A program made the translations under genes and the position numbers. From Herbidospora sakaeratensis (GTDB lineage Bacteria; Actinomycetota; Actinomycetes; Streptosporangiales; Streptosporangiaceae): a stretch of 64,000 nt of DNA. The stretch lies in contig NZ_BBXC01000010.1 of NCBI RefSeq assembly GCF_001570525.1, forward strand, positions 496,001-560,000. Reading direction: 5' to 3'. This document shows, in pieces, positions 24,564-31,769 of the stretch (positions are counted from its first letter, which is position 1; the number at the start of each line of letters is the position of its first letter). Under the pieces are notes generated by a model. It worked only from the letters and a program-made list of their open reading frames with translations. It was not told the origin of the DNA and ran no database searches.

Positions 24564-25088
24564 ATGACCAGAATCGCGCGGATGATCGCGGTGGTCGGCG
24601 CAGGCATCACGATGTCGGCGGCGCTCGTGAGCGCCCCGGCACACGCCGCCAGCTCGATCACGATCACGCACCAGGTCACCAAACCAGGCCAATTACGGCA
24701 CGAGGTCAACATCCATCTTCCGATGAACCAGGAGGACGCGGCCGGCTACATCTGGAACGGAGCGCAGATCCGAGTCACGTGCTTCGGAGACGACTGGGCC
24801 GACGACATGCTGCCCGACGTACCCGAGCCCGGGTTCAGCGGCTCTTACGTCGCGTACAAGGGAAGACCTGCGCCCGGCCAGCCGGGAGAGCTCAAAGTGC
24901 TGGTGGCCGCGGCGGACGGCGTCCGCCTGAAGATCGTGAACCTCTATGAGAGGGGCTACCGCAACCCTCTGAACGAGGACCTCCTGCCGAGCGACGACGA
25001 CGAGATCTACTGCAAGGCCAAGTGGATCGACGCCGACGGGGCCACCCTGAGCGCCACCTCGAACACGGCGACCGGTGACTTCACGTAG
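24564..25088 (+). CDS. Secreted protein of unknown family, array copy 4
   Basis: A 174-residue paralogue with its own promoter-like block and AAGGAG eight bases before the ATG at 24564. Signal peptide 1-28 ends SAPAHA. Landmarks: VNIHLPMNQEDAAGYIWNGA, VTCFGDDW, a PG-rich turn, NPLNEDLLPSDDDEIYCKAK, WIDADGATL, and a shortened end TGDFT. It is the most divergent copy (no YW pair). Function unknown. Confidence 0.75.
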   Translation: MTRIARMIAVVGAGITMSAALVSAPAHAASSITITHQVTKPGQLRHEVNIHLPMNQEDAAGYIWNGAQIRVTCFGDDWADDMLPDVPEPGFSGSYVAYKGRPAPGQPGELKVLVAAADGVRLKIVNLYERGYRNPLNEDLLPSDDDEIYCKAKWIDADGATLSATSNTATGDFT

Positions 25089-25095
25089 GAAGTCG

Positions 25096-25593
25096 TCAGC
25101 ACCCCTGGGCATGGCCGCCTCCCATGCCCCGGGTGCCTTCACCGGGGACGGCGTCGTGGCCGGCGTAGCTCGAGGCATCACTGTCGCCTGATGCCGCGGG
25201 GTTGCCCATGATGATGTCGGCCGCCGTCGGGAAGCAGCTCACGCACTGTTCGTCGATCCGGTAGAGGTTCGTCGTGCCCCGGCGTTCGACCAGGACGAAG
25301 CGCACGTCGGCGAGGATCTTCAGGTGGTGGGACACCGTCGACTGCCCCACCCCCGAAGCGGCGACGATCTCGCTCACGCTCATGGGCACACGGCGCCGGG
25401 CGATCAGCGAGATGATCTGCACGCGTGTGGCGTCGGCCAGCGCTTTGAACCAGCTCGCATACCCCTCGGCGTGAGCCCGGGAAATGGAGTTGGAGCTAGG
25501 CCACCAGCTCGGCGATGAGCTTCTCCACTCGGGTGCGGATCTCGTCGCGGATCGGGCGCACGGCCTCGATGCCCTGCCCGGCCGGGTCCTCAA
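25096..25593 (-). CDS. arsR: ArsR-family repressor at the end of the arsenic island
   Basis: The winged helix is clear (FKALADATRVQIISLIARRR, VAASGVGQSTVSHHLKILAD, VLVERRGTTNLYRIDEQC). Conserved similarity starts about 36 codons inside this frame. The only upstream ATG (25593) makes the gene overlap arsC by 98 bases; the real start may be a non-standard codon near 25485. A VSCF near the C-terminus and a terminal Cys could bind metalloid. It lies directly downstream of arsC on the same strand. Confidence 0.75.
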   Translation of the reverse strand: MRTRPGRASRPCARSATRSAPEWRSSSPSWWPSSNSISRAHAEGYASWFKALADATRVQIISLIARRRVPMSVSEIVAASGVGQSTVSHHLKILADVRFVLVERRGTTNLYRIDEQCVSCFPTAADIIMGNPAASGDSDASSYAGHDAVPGEGTRGMGGGHAQGC

Positions 25594-25897
25594 GGGCCCA
25601 GTCCTCGTATCGCTTGCCGGGGAAGATCGGGCAGACGTCGCCGCAGCCCATCGTGATGACGACGTCGGAGGCCTCCACCGAGTCCACCGTGAGGATCTTG
25701 GGCTTCTGGTCGGAGATGTCGACGCCGACCTCGCGCATCGCCTCGACCGCGACCGGGTTGACGCCCTCGGCCGGCGCCGATCCGGCCGATCTGACCTCGA
25801 TCCGGTCGCCCGCCAGGTGGGTCAGCCATCCGGCGGCCATCTGGGAGCGTCCGGCGTTGTGGACACAGACGAACAGGACACTGGGCTTGACGTTCAT
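25496..25897 (-). CDS. arsC: Arsenate reductase, low-molecular-weight phosphatase type
   Basis: A 133-residue ArsC. The catalytic P-loop is CVHNAGRS at residues 11-18; the second catalytic segment is VITMGCGDVCPIFPGKRYEDW with the resolving cysteines, as in thioredoxin- or mycothiol-coupled ArsC. It reduces arsenate to arsenite in the cytoplasm. AAGGAAA is at a normal distance from the ATG. It is flanked by a broken copy of the same enzyme (25979-26354) and by arsR. Confidence 0.92.
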   Translation of the reverse strand: MNVKPSVLFVCVHNAGRSQMAAGWLTHLAGDRIEVRSAGSAPAEGVNPVAVEAMREVGVDISDQKPKILTVDSVEASDVVITMGCGDVCPIFPGKRYEDWALEDPAGQGIEAVRPIRDEIRTRVEKLIAELVA

Positions 25898-25978
25898 ATG
25901 AGGGGTTTCCTTCTTGTGGATCCTCGATCAGCGGACGTTGCCGTCTGCCGATGCCTTTCTTTAGGCCGGCCCCGTCGG

Positions 25979-26354
25979 TCAGGTGACGGGCACCTGGAGC
26001 TCGGCCAGGAGGGCGCGGACGCGGCGTTCGATCTCGTCCCGGATCGGGCGTACTTCCTCGGCGCTCTTGCCGGCCGGGTCGTCCAGTTCCCAGTCCAGGT
26101 ATCGCTTCCCCGGGAAGATGGGGCAGGCGTCGTCGCACCCCATGGTGACGACCACGTCGGCGGGGTTGACCTCGCTGGCGAACTCCGACCCGCCCGACCA
26201 GGCGACCGCGCGTTCTCCCGCGAGATGGGTGAAGAGGCCCATGGTCTGCGTGCTGAAGGTGCCGGTGAACTGCTCGGCGAGGTTACGGGCCGCGGTCAGC
26301 AGGGCGAGTTCGCTGGTCCACGCTCAGGTCGGTGCGTTGGTAGGTCTCGGGCAT
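25979..26354 (-). pseudogene. Broken arsenate reductase with N-terminal helical domain
   Basis: From an ATG at 26354 with a strong AGGAG the reading runs PETYQRTDLSVDQ, then hits a stop. In another frame homology resumes at about 26318: SELALLTAARNLAEQFTGTF, then MGLFTHLAGERAVAWSGGSE, MGCDDACPIFPGKRYLDWEL, up to a stop at 25979. This needs a frameshift near 26311-26318. The catalytic CVHNAGRS loop is also absent, replaced by a direct join to the later part. So the gene is inactive through a frameshift and an internal deletion. It overlaps the 3' end of the ArsR-ArsC fusion gene. Confidence 0.7.
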
Positions 26355-27036
26355 GACTCACTCCTGGGGGACAGACGGCGGGGGCCAGCCGGTCGACGCG
26401 GCTGGTGATGTCGGTGAAGGCACGCTCGAAGGCCGCGTCGGTGCCGGCTGAGACGGGGTCGGGGATCGACCAGTGCAGGCGTTCGCGATCGCCGAGTTGT
26501 TCGTGGGCGCTGTCGCAGACGGCCACGACCAGGTCGTCCGGTTGCAGTACGTCGCGCAGGTGGGTGGTGGTGGCCGTGTCCAGGTTCAGCCCGTGGCGGC
26601 GGGCGACCTCAGCCGCCCGCGGGTTGATTCGCTGGGCGGGGACCGTTCCGGCCGAGGTGACCGGCACGTGGCTGCGCTGCTGCCAGAGGGCTGCGGCGAG
26701 CTGGGACCGGGCGGAGTTGTGGGTGCACACGAACACCACGCGGGGGGCCTGCCGCAGTGGGGTGGGGAGCAGTCCGTCGAGGCTGCCGGGCAGCAGCCGC
26801 AGGTAGGTGCGGCGCCGGTCGCCTTCCGAGCGTCCCCGTTCCACCACGCCCGCCTCGTGCAGGATCTTCACGTGGTGGGCGAACAGGTTGGTGGGCAGCC
26901 CCAGTTCCTGGCCGAGCTCGCCGGGGGAGGCGTCGCTCAGTGCGAGCCGGTCGACGATCGACAACCGCGCGGGGTCGCCGAGCGCGGCGTGCACCCGGGC
27001 CCGTGCCGCCACCGTCTCACTCCAGTCAGCATTCAT
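26296..27036 (-). CDS. ArsR-ArsC fusion protein
   Basis: A 246-residue fusion. Residues 1-95 are a winged helix of the ArsR type (HAALGDPARLSIVDRLALSD, LGLPTNLFAHHVKILHEAGV). Residues 100-220 are a low-molecular-weight phosphatase-type ArsC with P-loop VCTHNSARSQ. The C-terminal 20 residues lie in DNA shared with the start of the broken arsC. In actinobacteria such fusions are predicted to combine arsenical sensing and arsenate reduction. Its start codon lies inside a large inverted repeat (27021-27059), a likely autoregulatory operator. Confidence 0.85.
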   Translation of the reverse strand: MNADWSETVAARARVHAALGDPARLSIVDRLALSDASPGELGQELGLPTNLFAHHVKILHEAGVVERGRSEGDRRRTYLRLLPGSLDGLLPTPLRQAPRVVFVCTHNSARSQLAAALWQQRSHVPVTSAGTVPAQRINPRAAEVARRHGLNLDTATTTHLRDVLQPDDLVVAVCDSAHEQLGDRERLHWSIPDPVSAGTDAAFERAFTDITSRVDRLAPAVCPPGVSHARDLPTHRPERGPANSPC

Positions 27037-27059
27037 TGACTCAATAATTGCTGACTGGA
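27021..27059. promoter_or_regulatory. Inverted repeat over the ArsR-ArsC start codon
   Basis: TCCAGTCAGCA (27021-27031), 17-base spacer, TGCTGACTGGA (27049-27059): perfect 11-bp arms. The start codon at 27036-27034 lies in the spacer, so binding there would block both transcription and translation initiation. Probable operator of the fusion regulator. Confidence 0.6.
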
Positions 27060-27093
27060 TTTACCGGCGTCAAACGACGACTGGGTGAACTGT

Positions 27094-27807
27094 TCAGCGA
27101 CCGCCTGTCACCGGCTCGGGCACCTCACCACCCGGACGGCCGAACAATCCCTGGACCAGCAGGAAGCCGATGACCCCGCCCACCATCTGGGCGAGGACGA
27201 AGCCCGTGACCGAAGCGGGGGCGATCCCGGCGAAGGTGTCGGAGAAGGCTCGGCCGATGGTGACGGCCGGGTTGGCGAAGCTGGTGGAGGAGGTGAACCA
27301 GTAGGCGGCGCCGATGTAGGCGGCCACCGCCATAGGCGCGGCGGCGGTTCGGCCCGAACGGGTCAACGCGAAGATCACCAGGATGAGGCCCGCCGTCGCC
27401 ACGACCTCACCCAGCCACAACGCCGTTCCGGACCGCACGGTCGCCGACCAGGCCAGCACCGGCTTGGCGAACATGGCGTTGGCCAGCAGCGAACCGCCGA
27501 TCGCGCCCGGCACCTGGACCAGGACATAGCAGCCCAGCTCGCGCGCTGACAGCCCGTTCCCGCTCTGGCGCCCCTGCCACCAGTCGGCGGCCGAGACCAC
27601 CGGGTTGAAGTGAGCCCCTGACACCGGTCCGAGCGTGAGGATCAGCACGGCCAGGCCGAACACGGTCGCCGTCGAGTTGGCCAGCAGCTGGAGGCCGACC
27701 TGGCCCGGGGCCAGGTCCTGGGCCATGATGCCCGACCCCACGACCACGGCCACCAGCAGCCCGGTGCCCAGGAACTCGGCCAGCAGCCGGCGCGGCAGCG
27801 GGCTCAC
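27094..27807 (-). CDS. Aquaglyceroporin of the arsenic island (AqpS-like)
   Basis: A 237-residue MIP-family channel with six membrane helices and two NPA-type boxes: AHFNPVV and FANPAVT. The start GTG 27807 overlaps the stop of the upstream arsR (GTGA). In Sinorhizobium meliloti an aquaglyceroporin (AqpS) next to ArsC exports arsenite by diffusion, replacing ArsB/Acr3. No ArsB or Acr3 occurs in this window, so the same role is likely here. Confidence 0.85.
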   Translation of the reverse strand: MSPLPRRLLAEFLGTGLLVAVVVGSGIMAQDLAPGQVGLQLLANSTATVFGLAVLILTLGPVSGAHFNPVVSAADWWQGRQSGNGLSARELGCYVLVQVPGAIGGSLLANAMFAKPVLAWSATVRSGTALWLGEVVATAGLILVIFALTRSGRTAAAPMAVAAYIGAAYWFTSSTSFANPAVTIGRAFSDTFAGIAPASVTGFVLAQMVGGVIGFLLVQGLFGRPGGEVPEPVTGGR

Positions 27808-28163
27808 CTGCCCGCCCGCCCGGATTCCGGCAGAACAGCCGGCAGCACGGCCGACAGTTCGGCGAGCGCATGGGGGACCAGGCGGTAGTACACCCAGGAG
27901 GCGCGGCGTTCGCTGGTGAGCAGGCCGACGTCCTTGAGCACTTTGAGATGGTGGCTGATGGTGGGCTGGGACAGGGTGAAGGCCGCCGTCAGGTCGCACA
28001 CGCACGCCTCACCGTTCTCGTGCGCGGCCACGATCGACAGGATGCGCAGCCGGACCGGGTCGCCCAGCGCCTTGAACACCCGCGCGAGCTCGGCGGAACG
28101 CTGATCATCCAGGGGCTCGCCGGCCAGCGGAGAGCAGCACTCCAATAGGGGGAGATCCGGCAC
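27804..28163 (-). CDS. arsR: ArsR-family arsenite-responsive repressor
   Basis: A 119-residue repressor with the ELCVCDL-like metal site EACVCDL and the reading helix FTLSQPTISHHLKVL. A CC pair at residues 9-10 may complete an As(III) site. It is translationally coupled to the aquaporin gene. Upstream (28170-28210) is AT-rich with ATCAATCGATATCAA, resembling ArsR operators, so it is probably autoregulated. Confidence 0.9.
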   Translation of the reverse strand: MPDLPLLECCSPLAGEPLDDQRSAELARVFKALGDPVRLRILSIVAAHENGEACVCDLTAAFTLSQPTISHHLKVLKDVGLLTSERRASWVYYRLVPHALAELSAVLPAVLPESGRAGR

Positions 28164-28287
28164 GACACGTCCTCATCGAGATCAATCGATATCAACGAGG
28201 ATCTATATTGACATAGGTCGATCCTGGACGGCGGTGAGCACCCAGGACACCCTCGAAGTCGCCAGGTACAGCCGACTACAGAGACGA

Positions 28288-28620
28288 TTACGCCAGCGGA
28301 GTGAAGATCGTTCCCAGCCGGGCGACGGTTTCGGGGATCACGCGGTAGTACACCCAGGTTCCGCGTCGTTCGCCGTCGATGAGGCCGGCGGTGCGCAGGA
28401 CCTTCAGGTGGTGGGAGATCGTGGGTGCGGTGAGGTCGAAGGCGTCGGTCAGGTCGCACACGCAGGCCTCGCCGCCCTCGTGGGAGCCGATCATCGACAG
28501 CAGGCGCAGGCGGACCGGGTCGGCCACGGCCTTGAGTAGCGCCGCCAGGTCGACGGCGTCCTGCTCCGAGAGGGGTCCACGGGTGAGCGGCGGACAACAC
28601 TCGATCGTCACGGCGGTCAT
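28288..28620 (-). CDS. arsR: ArsR-family repressor, second copy
   Basis: A 110-residue paralogue of the previous repressor: ECCPPL at the N-terminus, EACVCDLTDAFDLTAPTISH and HLKVLRTAGL. The CxC metal site is intact. It lies 30 bases downstream of the MFS gene and is probably the last gene of the flavoprotein-MFS operon. Confidence 0.88.
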   Translation of the reverse strand: MTAVTIECCPPLTRGPLSEQDAVDLAALLKAVADPVRLRLLSMIGSHEGGEACVCDLTDAFDLTAPTISHHLKVLRTAGLIDGERRGTWVYYRVIPETVARLGTIFTPLA

Positions 28621-28650
28621 GGCGGCTCCCTGCTTAGACGTCGTTCGAAA

Positions 28651-29862
28651 TCATAGTCGCGCGTAGCCGAAGAGTGAGAATGCCGCGATTCCGCACAGAA
28701 CCGACACCGTGACCATGATGTTCGTGTAGCCGACGGCCTGGGACAAGGAGACGGCGGCCAGGGGCGCGGTGGCTTTCGCGGTGATGGCGAAGAAGGCGAT
28801 CCGGCCCGAGGTGGTGGCGTAGGCGGTGGTGCCGTACCTTTCGGCGAGCAGGTGGGGGAGGGTGATCGTGGCCACGCCGAAGCCGATGCCGAACAGCAGG
28901 ACGCAGGCGATGGCCCCGGCTGGGGTGTCGCCGATCACGGGGAGCAGCAGGGCTCCGGCTGCTTGGACGGCGAACAGGGCTGCGGCGACGGGGGCCGCCG
29001 TCCATCGGCGTCGCAGGCCGGTGGTGACCAGGCGGCCGGTGACCGACAGGACGCCCAGGAGGCCGGCGACGGTGGCGGCGAAGAGTGGCTCGTGGCCGAG
29101 GCTGATCAGGTAGGTGATCAACAGGAGGCCGATCACGGCCATGGCGGCGCCGTGGGCGGTGAAGATGACGACCAGCAGCCAGAACGGGCGGCCGCGCACC
29201 GCCTCGCGCGCGATGGTGGCCCGCTCGTTTGACGGCTGTCTCCGGCTGGGGCCGTGCCGGATGACGAGGGCGTGCAAGGGGATCGCCGTCAGGCCGTACA
29301 GGACGGCGAGGATCACCAGCGCGGTGCGCCAGCCGAACTCGGACAGCAACCACGCGGTCAGCGGCATGAAGATGGACGACGCGAAACCGGCCACGATCGT
29401 CACCCCCAGCAGGGCGTTGGCGCGGGCGGAGGCCTCGAACCAGCTGACGATGACGGCGAAGGCCGGTTCGTACAGGACCATCGCCGAGGCGACGCCGACG
29501 GCCACGAAGACGGCGTAGAGCTGGGGCAGGTTCTCGACCCGCGACCAGCCGAACAGGGCCACCGCGCCGAGCACCGCGCCGCAGGTCATCAGCGCCCTAC
29601 CGCCGCGCCGGTCGACGATCCGGCCGACCAGCGGGGCGCAGAGGGCGGCGACCAGGACGGAGACGGTGAGCGCCACCGTTACCTGCGGCGGGGTGACGCC
29701 CAGGTCGGTGGCCATCGGGACCAGCAGGACCGAGAAGGTGTAGTAGAGGGTGCCGAACCCGATGGTCTGGGTGACGGCGAAGGCCGCGACGATGCGCCAG
29801 CCGCGGCGGGGTGACGGGCCGCCGCCGGTCAGCGGGGCGGCGGCCAGGCGTTCTGGGCTCAT
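28651..29862 (-). CDS. MFS permease of the arsenic island
   Basis: A 403-residue major facilitator protein with about 12 membrane helices (FAVTQTIGFGTLYYTFSVLL, VALTVSVLVAALCAPLVG, with GRIVDRRGGRALM after helix 3). Start ATG 29862 overlaps the stop of the 88-residue gene (ATGA). It shares an operon with a flavin monooxygenase and an ArsR, so it may export an arsenical or a product of the monooxygenase. ArsJ-like function is possible, but no GAPDH partner is present. Confidence 0.82.
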   Translation of the reverse strand: MSPERLAAAPLTGGGPSPRRGWRIVAAFAVTQTIGFGTLYYTFSVLLVPMATDLGVTPPQVTVALTVSVLVAALCAPLVGRIVDRRGGRALMTCGAVLGAVALFGWSRVENLPQLYAVFVAVGVASAMVLYEPAFAVIVSWFEASARANALLGVTIVAGFASSIFMPLTAWLLSEFGWRTALVILAVLYGLTAIPLHALVIRHGPSRRQPSNERATIAREAVRGRPFWLLVVIFTAHGAAMAVIGLLLITYLISLGHEPLFAATVAGLLGVLSVTGRLVTTGLRRRWTAAPVAAALFAVQAAGALLLPVIGDTPAGAIACVLLFGIGFGVATITLPHLLAERYGTTAYATTSGRIAFFAITAKATAPLAAVSLSQAVGYTNIMVTVSVLCGIAAFSLFGYARL

Positions 29863-30125
29863 GTACGGGTGCAGCCGATCAACTCGCGGCCCGCACGTGT
29901 GGTCGACCAAATTTCGGGTGAGGCCTCGCTCATGAGGTGCTGGGCGTGGAGACGCCACACGAGTGCTCCGGCCATGCGGGAGATCGCTCGCCGGTAGCCG
30001 GGGTTGGTGCTGTCGGGCCGGGCGTCGACGAGGTCGGCGGCCAGCTCCGTTGTGGACATCGGCTCGGCGGCGCAGATCAGGCGCAGCGCCTCTCGTTGCG
30101 GTTGGGTCGGGTGCCCGTCGGACAT
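29859..30125 (-). CDS. Small winged-helix-like protein
   Basis: An 88-residue protein: PTQPQREALRLICAAEPMST, TELAADLVDARPDST, and MAGALVWRLHAQHLMS. It reads like a compact winged helix without a ligand domain. It sits between the flavin monooxygenase and MFS genes, overlapping the latter. Possible local regulator; no specific family recognised. Confidence 0.6.
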   Translation of the reverse strand: MSDGHPTQPQREALRLICAAEPMSTTELAADLVDARPDSTNPGYRRAISRMAGALVWRLHAQHLMSEASPEIWSTTRAGRELIGCTRT

Positions 30126-30137
30126 GGTCTGACTTTC

Positions 30138-31520
30138 TCAGCCGCAGCAGCCGCCGCCGTCGGCGGGGGTGGTGGCGAGCACGAGCGGCGTACCGAGAAG
30201 ACCGCCGCTCACCCCGGTGGCCAGGCCGACGCGCTGCTCCTGGGCCTCGGCGAGGTTGGCGGAGCAGACGCCCGTCTCGGGCAGGTCGAGCTCCACCGAG
30301 CGCGCCGCGTCCCAGTCACCGGCGATGGCGGCCACCACCGAGCGCACCTGCTCGTAGCCGGTGGCCATCAGGAACGTCGGGGCGCGACCGTAGCTCTTCA
30401 CACCGACCGCGTAGTAGCCCGGTTCGGGGTGGGTGAGTTCCTCGACGCCGTGACCTGGGACGGTGCCGCAGGAGTGGGCGTTGGGGTCGATCAGCGGCGC
30501 GAGGGCGCGGGTGCTGCCGAGGATGGGGTCCAGGTCCAGGCGCAGCTCTTCGGCGATCGAGTGGTCCGGGCGGTAGCCGGTGGCGCTGACGATGCGTTCG
30601 GCCACGATGGACTGCTCAACGCCGAGCGGGTCGCGGCTGACGACCTGCACGCCCTTGGTGTGGGCGGTGACGCGGTGGGTGAAGAAGCCGGTCACCAGCT
30701 GGACTCGGCCCGAGGTGACGAGGGCGTGGAGGCGGGTGCCGAGGGCGCCCCGGGCGGGCAGCGCGTCGGCTTCGCCGCCGCCGTAGGCGCGGGTGGCGTC
30801 GACGGCGCGGATCGCCCAGGTGACCGGGGTGTCGTCGAGCTGGGCCAGGGCCAGGAGGGTGGTCGCGGCCGAGTGGCCGGCGCCGACGACGAGGGTGTGC
30901 CGGCCCTCGTAGTGGTCGCGGTCGACGCCCAGGACGTCGGGGAGGGCGTGGTCGATCAGGTCGGTCACGGTCTCCTCGCCGAAGGCGCGCAGGCCGCTCG
31001 CGCCCAGGACGTTGGGGCTGGTGTACGTGCCGGAGGCGTCGATCACCGCGCGGGCCTGGAGCTCGCGGCCGTCCGACAGGCGCAGGACGAAGGGGGCCAG
31101 CTCCCTGCCGTTGGTGCGGACCTTGTCGAAGCCGAGCCTGCTGATCGCGGTGACCGTGGCGCCGACCTGGACGCGGTCGCCGAACAGCTTGCCGAGCGGG
31201 GCGAGGTAGCCGTCGACGATCTCCGCGCCGGTCGGGAGCCACTCGTTGTCGGGGGCCGTCCAGCCGTCGGCTTCCAGCAGGCGGCGGGCGGCGCCGTCGA
31301 TGTTGAAGCGCCACGGGCTGAACACCCGGACGTGGCCCCACTTGGCCACCGAGGAACCGACTTTCGGGCCGCTCTCCAGGACGACGAAGTCCACCCCGCG
31401 TTCGGCGAGGTGGGCGGCGGCGGCCAGCCCGACGGGACCGGCGCCGATGACGGCCACGGGAAGGTTGCCCGAGTCGACGGACTGTTCGTCAAGCGAGGAC
31501 GGGCCGCAACATGCGCTCAT
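30138..31520 (-). CDS. FAD-dependent monooxygenase, ArsO-like
   Basis: A 460-residue flavoprotein with an N-terminal FAD motif (VAVIGAGPVGLAAAAHLAER) and a second dinucleotide motif (VVGAGHSAATTLLAL), as in flavin-containing monooxygenases and ArsO proteins of ars operons. It has cysteine-rich ends (SACCGP near the start, GGGCCG at the end), which may handle metalloid or thiol. The start at 31520 has AAGGTGGG upstream; a GTG three codons earlier is less likely. It is the first gene of an operon with the 88-residue protein, MFS and ArsR. Confidence 0.8.
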   Translation of the reverse strand: MSACCGPSSLDEQSVDSGNLPVAVIGAGPVGLAAAAHLAERGVDFVVLESGPKVGSSVAKWGHVRVFSPWRFNIDGAARRLLEADGWTAPDNEWLPTGAEIVDGYLAPLGKLFGDRVQVGATVTAISRLGFDKVRTNGRELAPFVLRLSDGRELQARAVIDASGTYTSPNVLGASGLRAFGEETVTDLIDHALPDVLGVDRDHYEGRHTLVVGAGHSAATTLLALAQLDDTPVTWAIRAVDATRAYGGGEADALPARGALGTRLHALVTSGRVQLVTGFFTHRVTAHTKGVQVVSRDPLGVEQSIVAERIVSATGYRPDHSIAEELRLDLDPILGSTRALAPLIDPNAHSCGTVPGHGVEELTHPEPGYYAVGVKSYGRAPTFLMATGYEQVRSVVAAIAGDWDAARSVELDLPETGVCSANLAEAQEQRVGLATGVSGGLLGTPLVLATTPADGGGCCG

Positions 31521-31769
31521 GATGCCCACCTTGTTTAGAGGCTTATCGAATCAGCCTCAGCTTCGCGCTTGATTAGAGGAATGTCAAATTAGACGTCCAT
31601 CTACCCACCATGAGACGGGGGAGATCCAGAGGAGACCCTGGGGTTGGTCGAGCGCGGCGCAGTCCCGGCCGCGTCCCAGTGGAAGAGGCTACGAGCGGTA
31701 CCTGCCTCTCGCTCGATCTCGGGGCGCCGTGCCCAATGAACCCAAACGCGTGAAGGTCGAGGACTCAGA
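31521..31769. other. Intergenic stretch upstream of the flavin monooxygenase operon
   Basis: About 250 bases with no convincing gene. It contains the promoter of the minus-strand operon and the string TTAGACGTC (near 31586), which also occurs near 28634, just upstream of the second arsR. That shared string may be an ArsR operator half. Confidence 0.35.
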
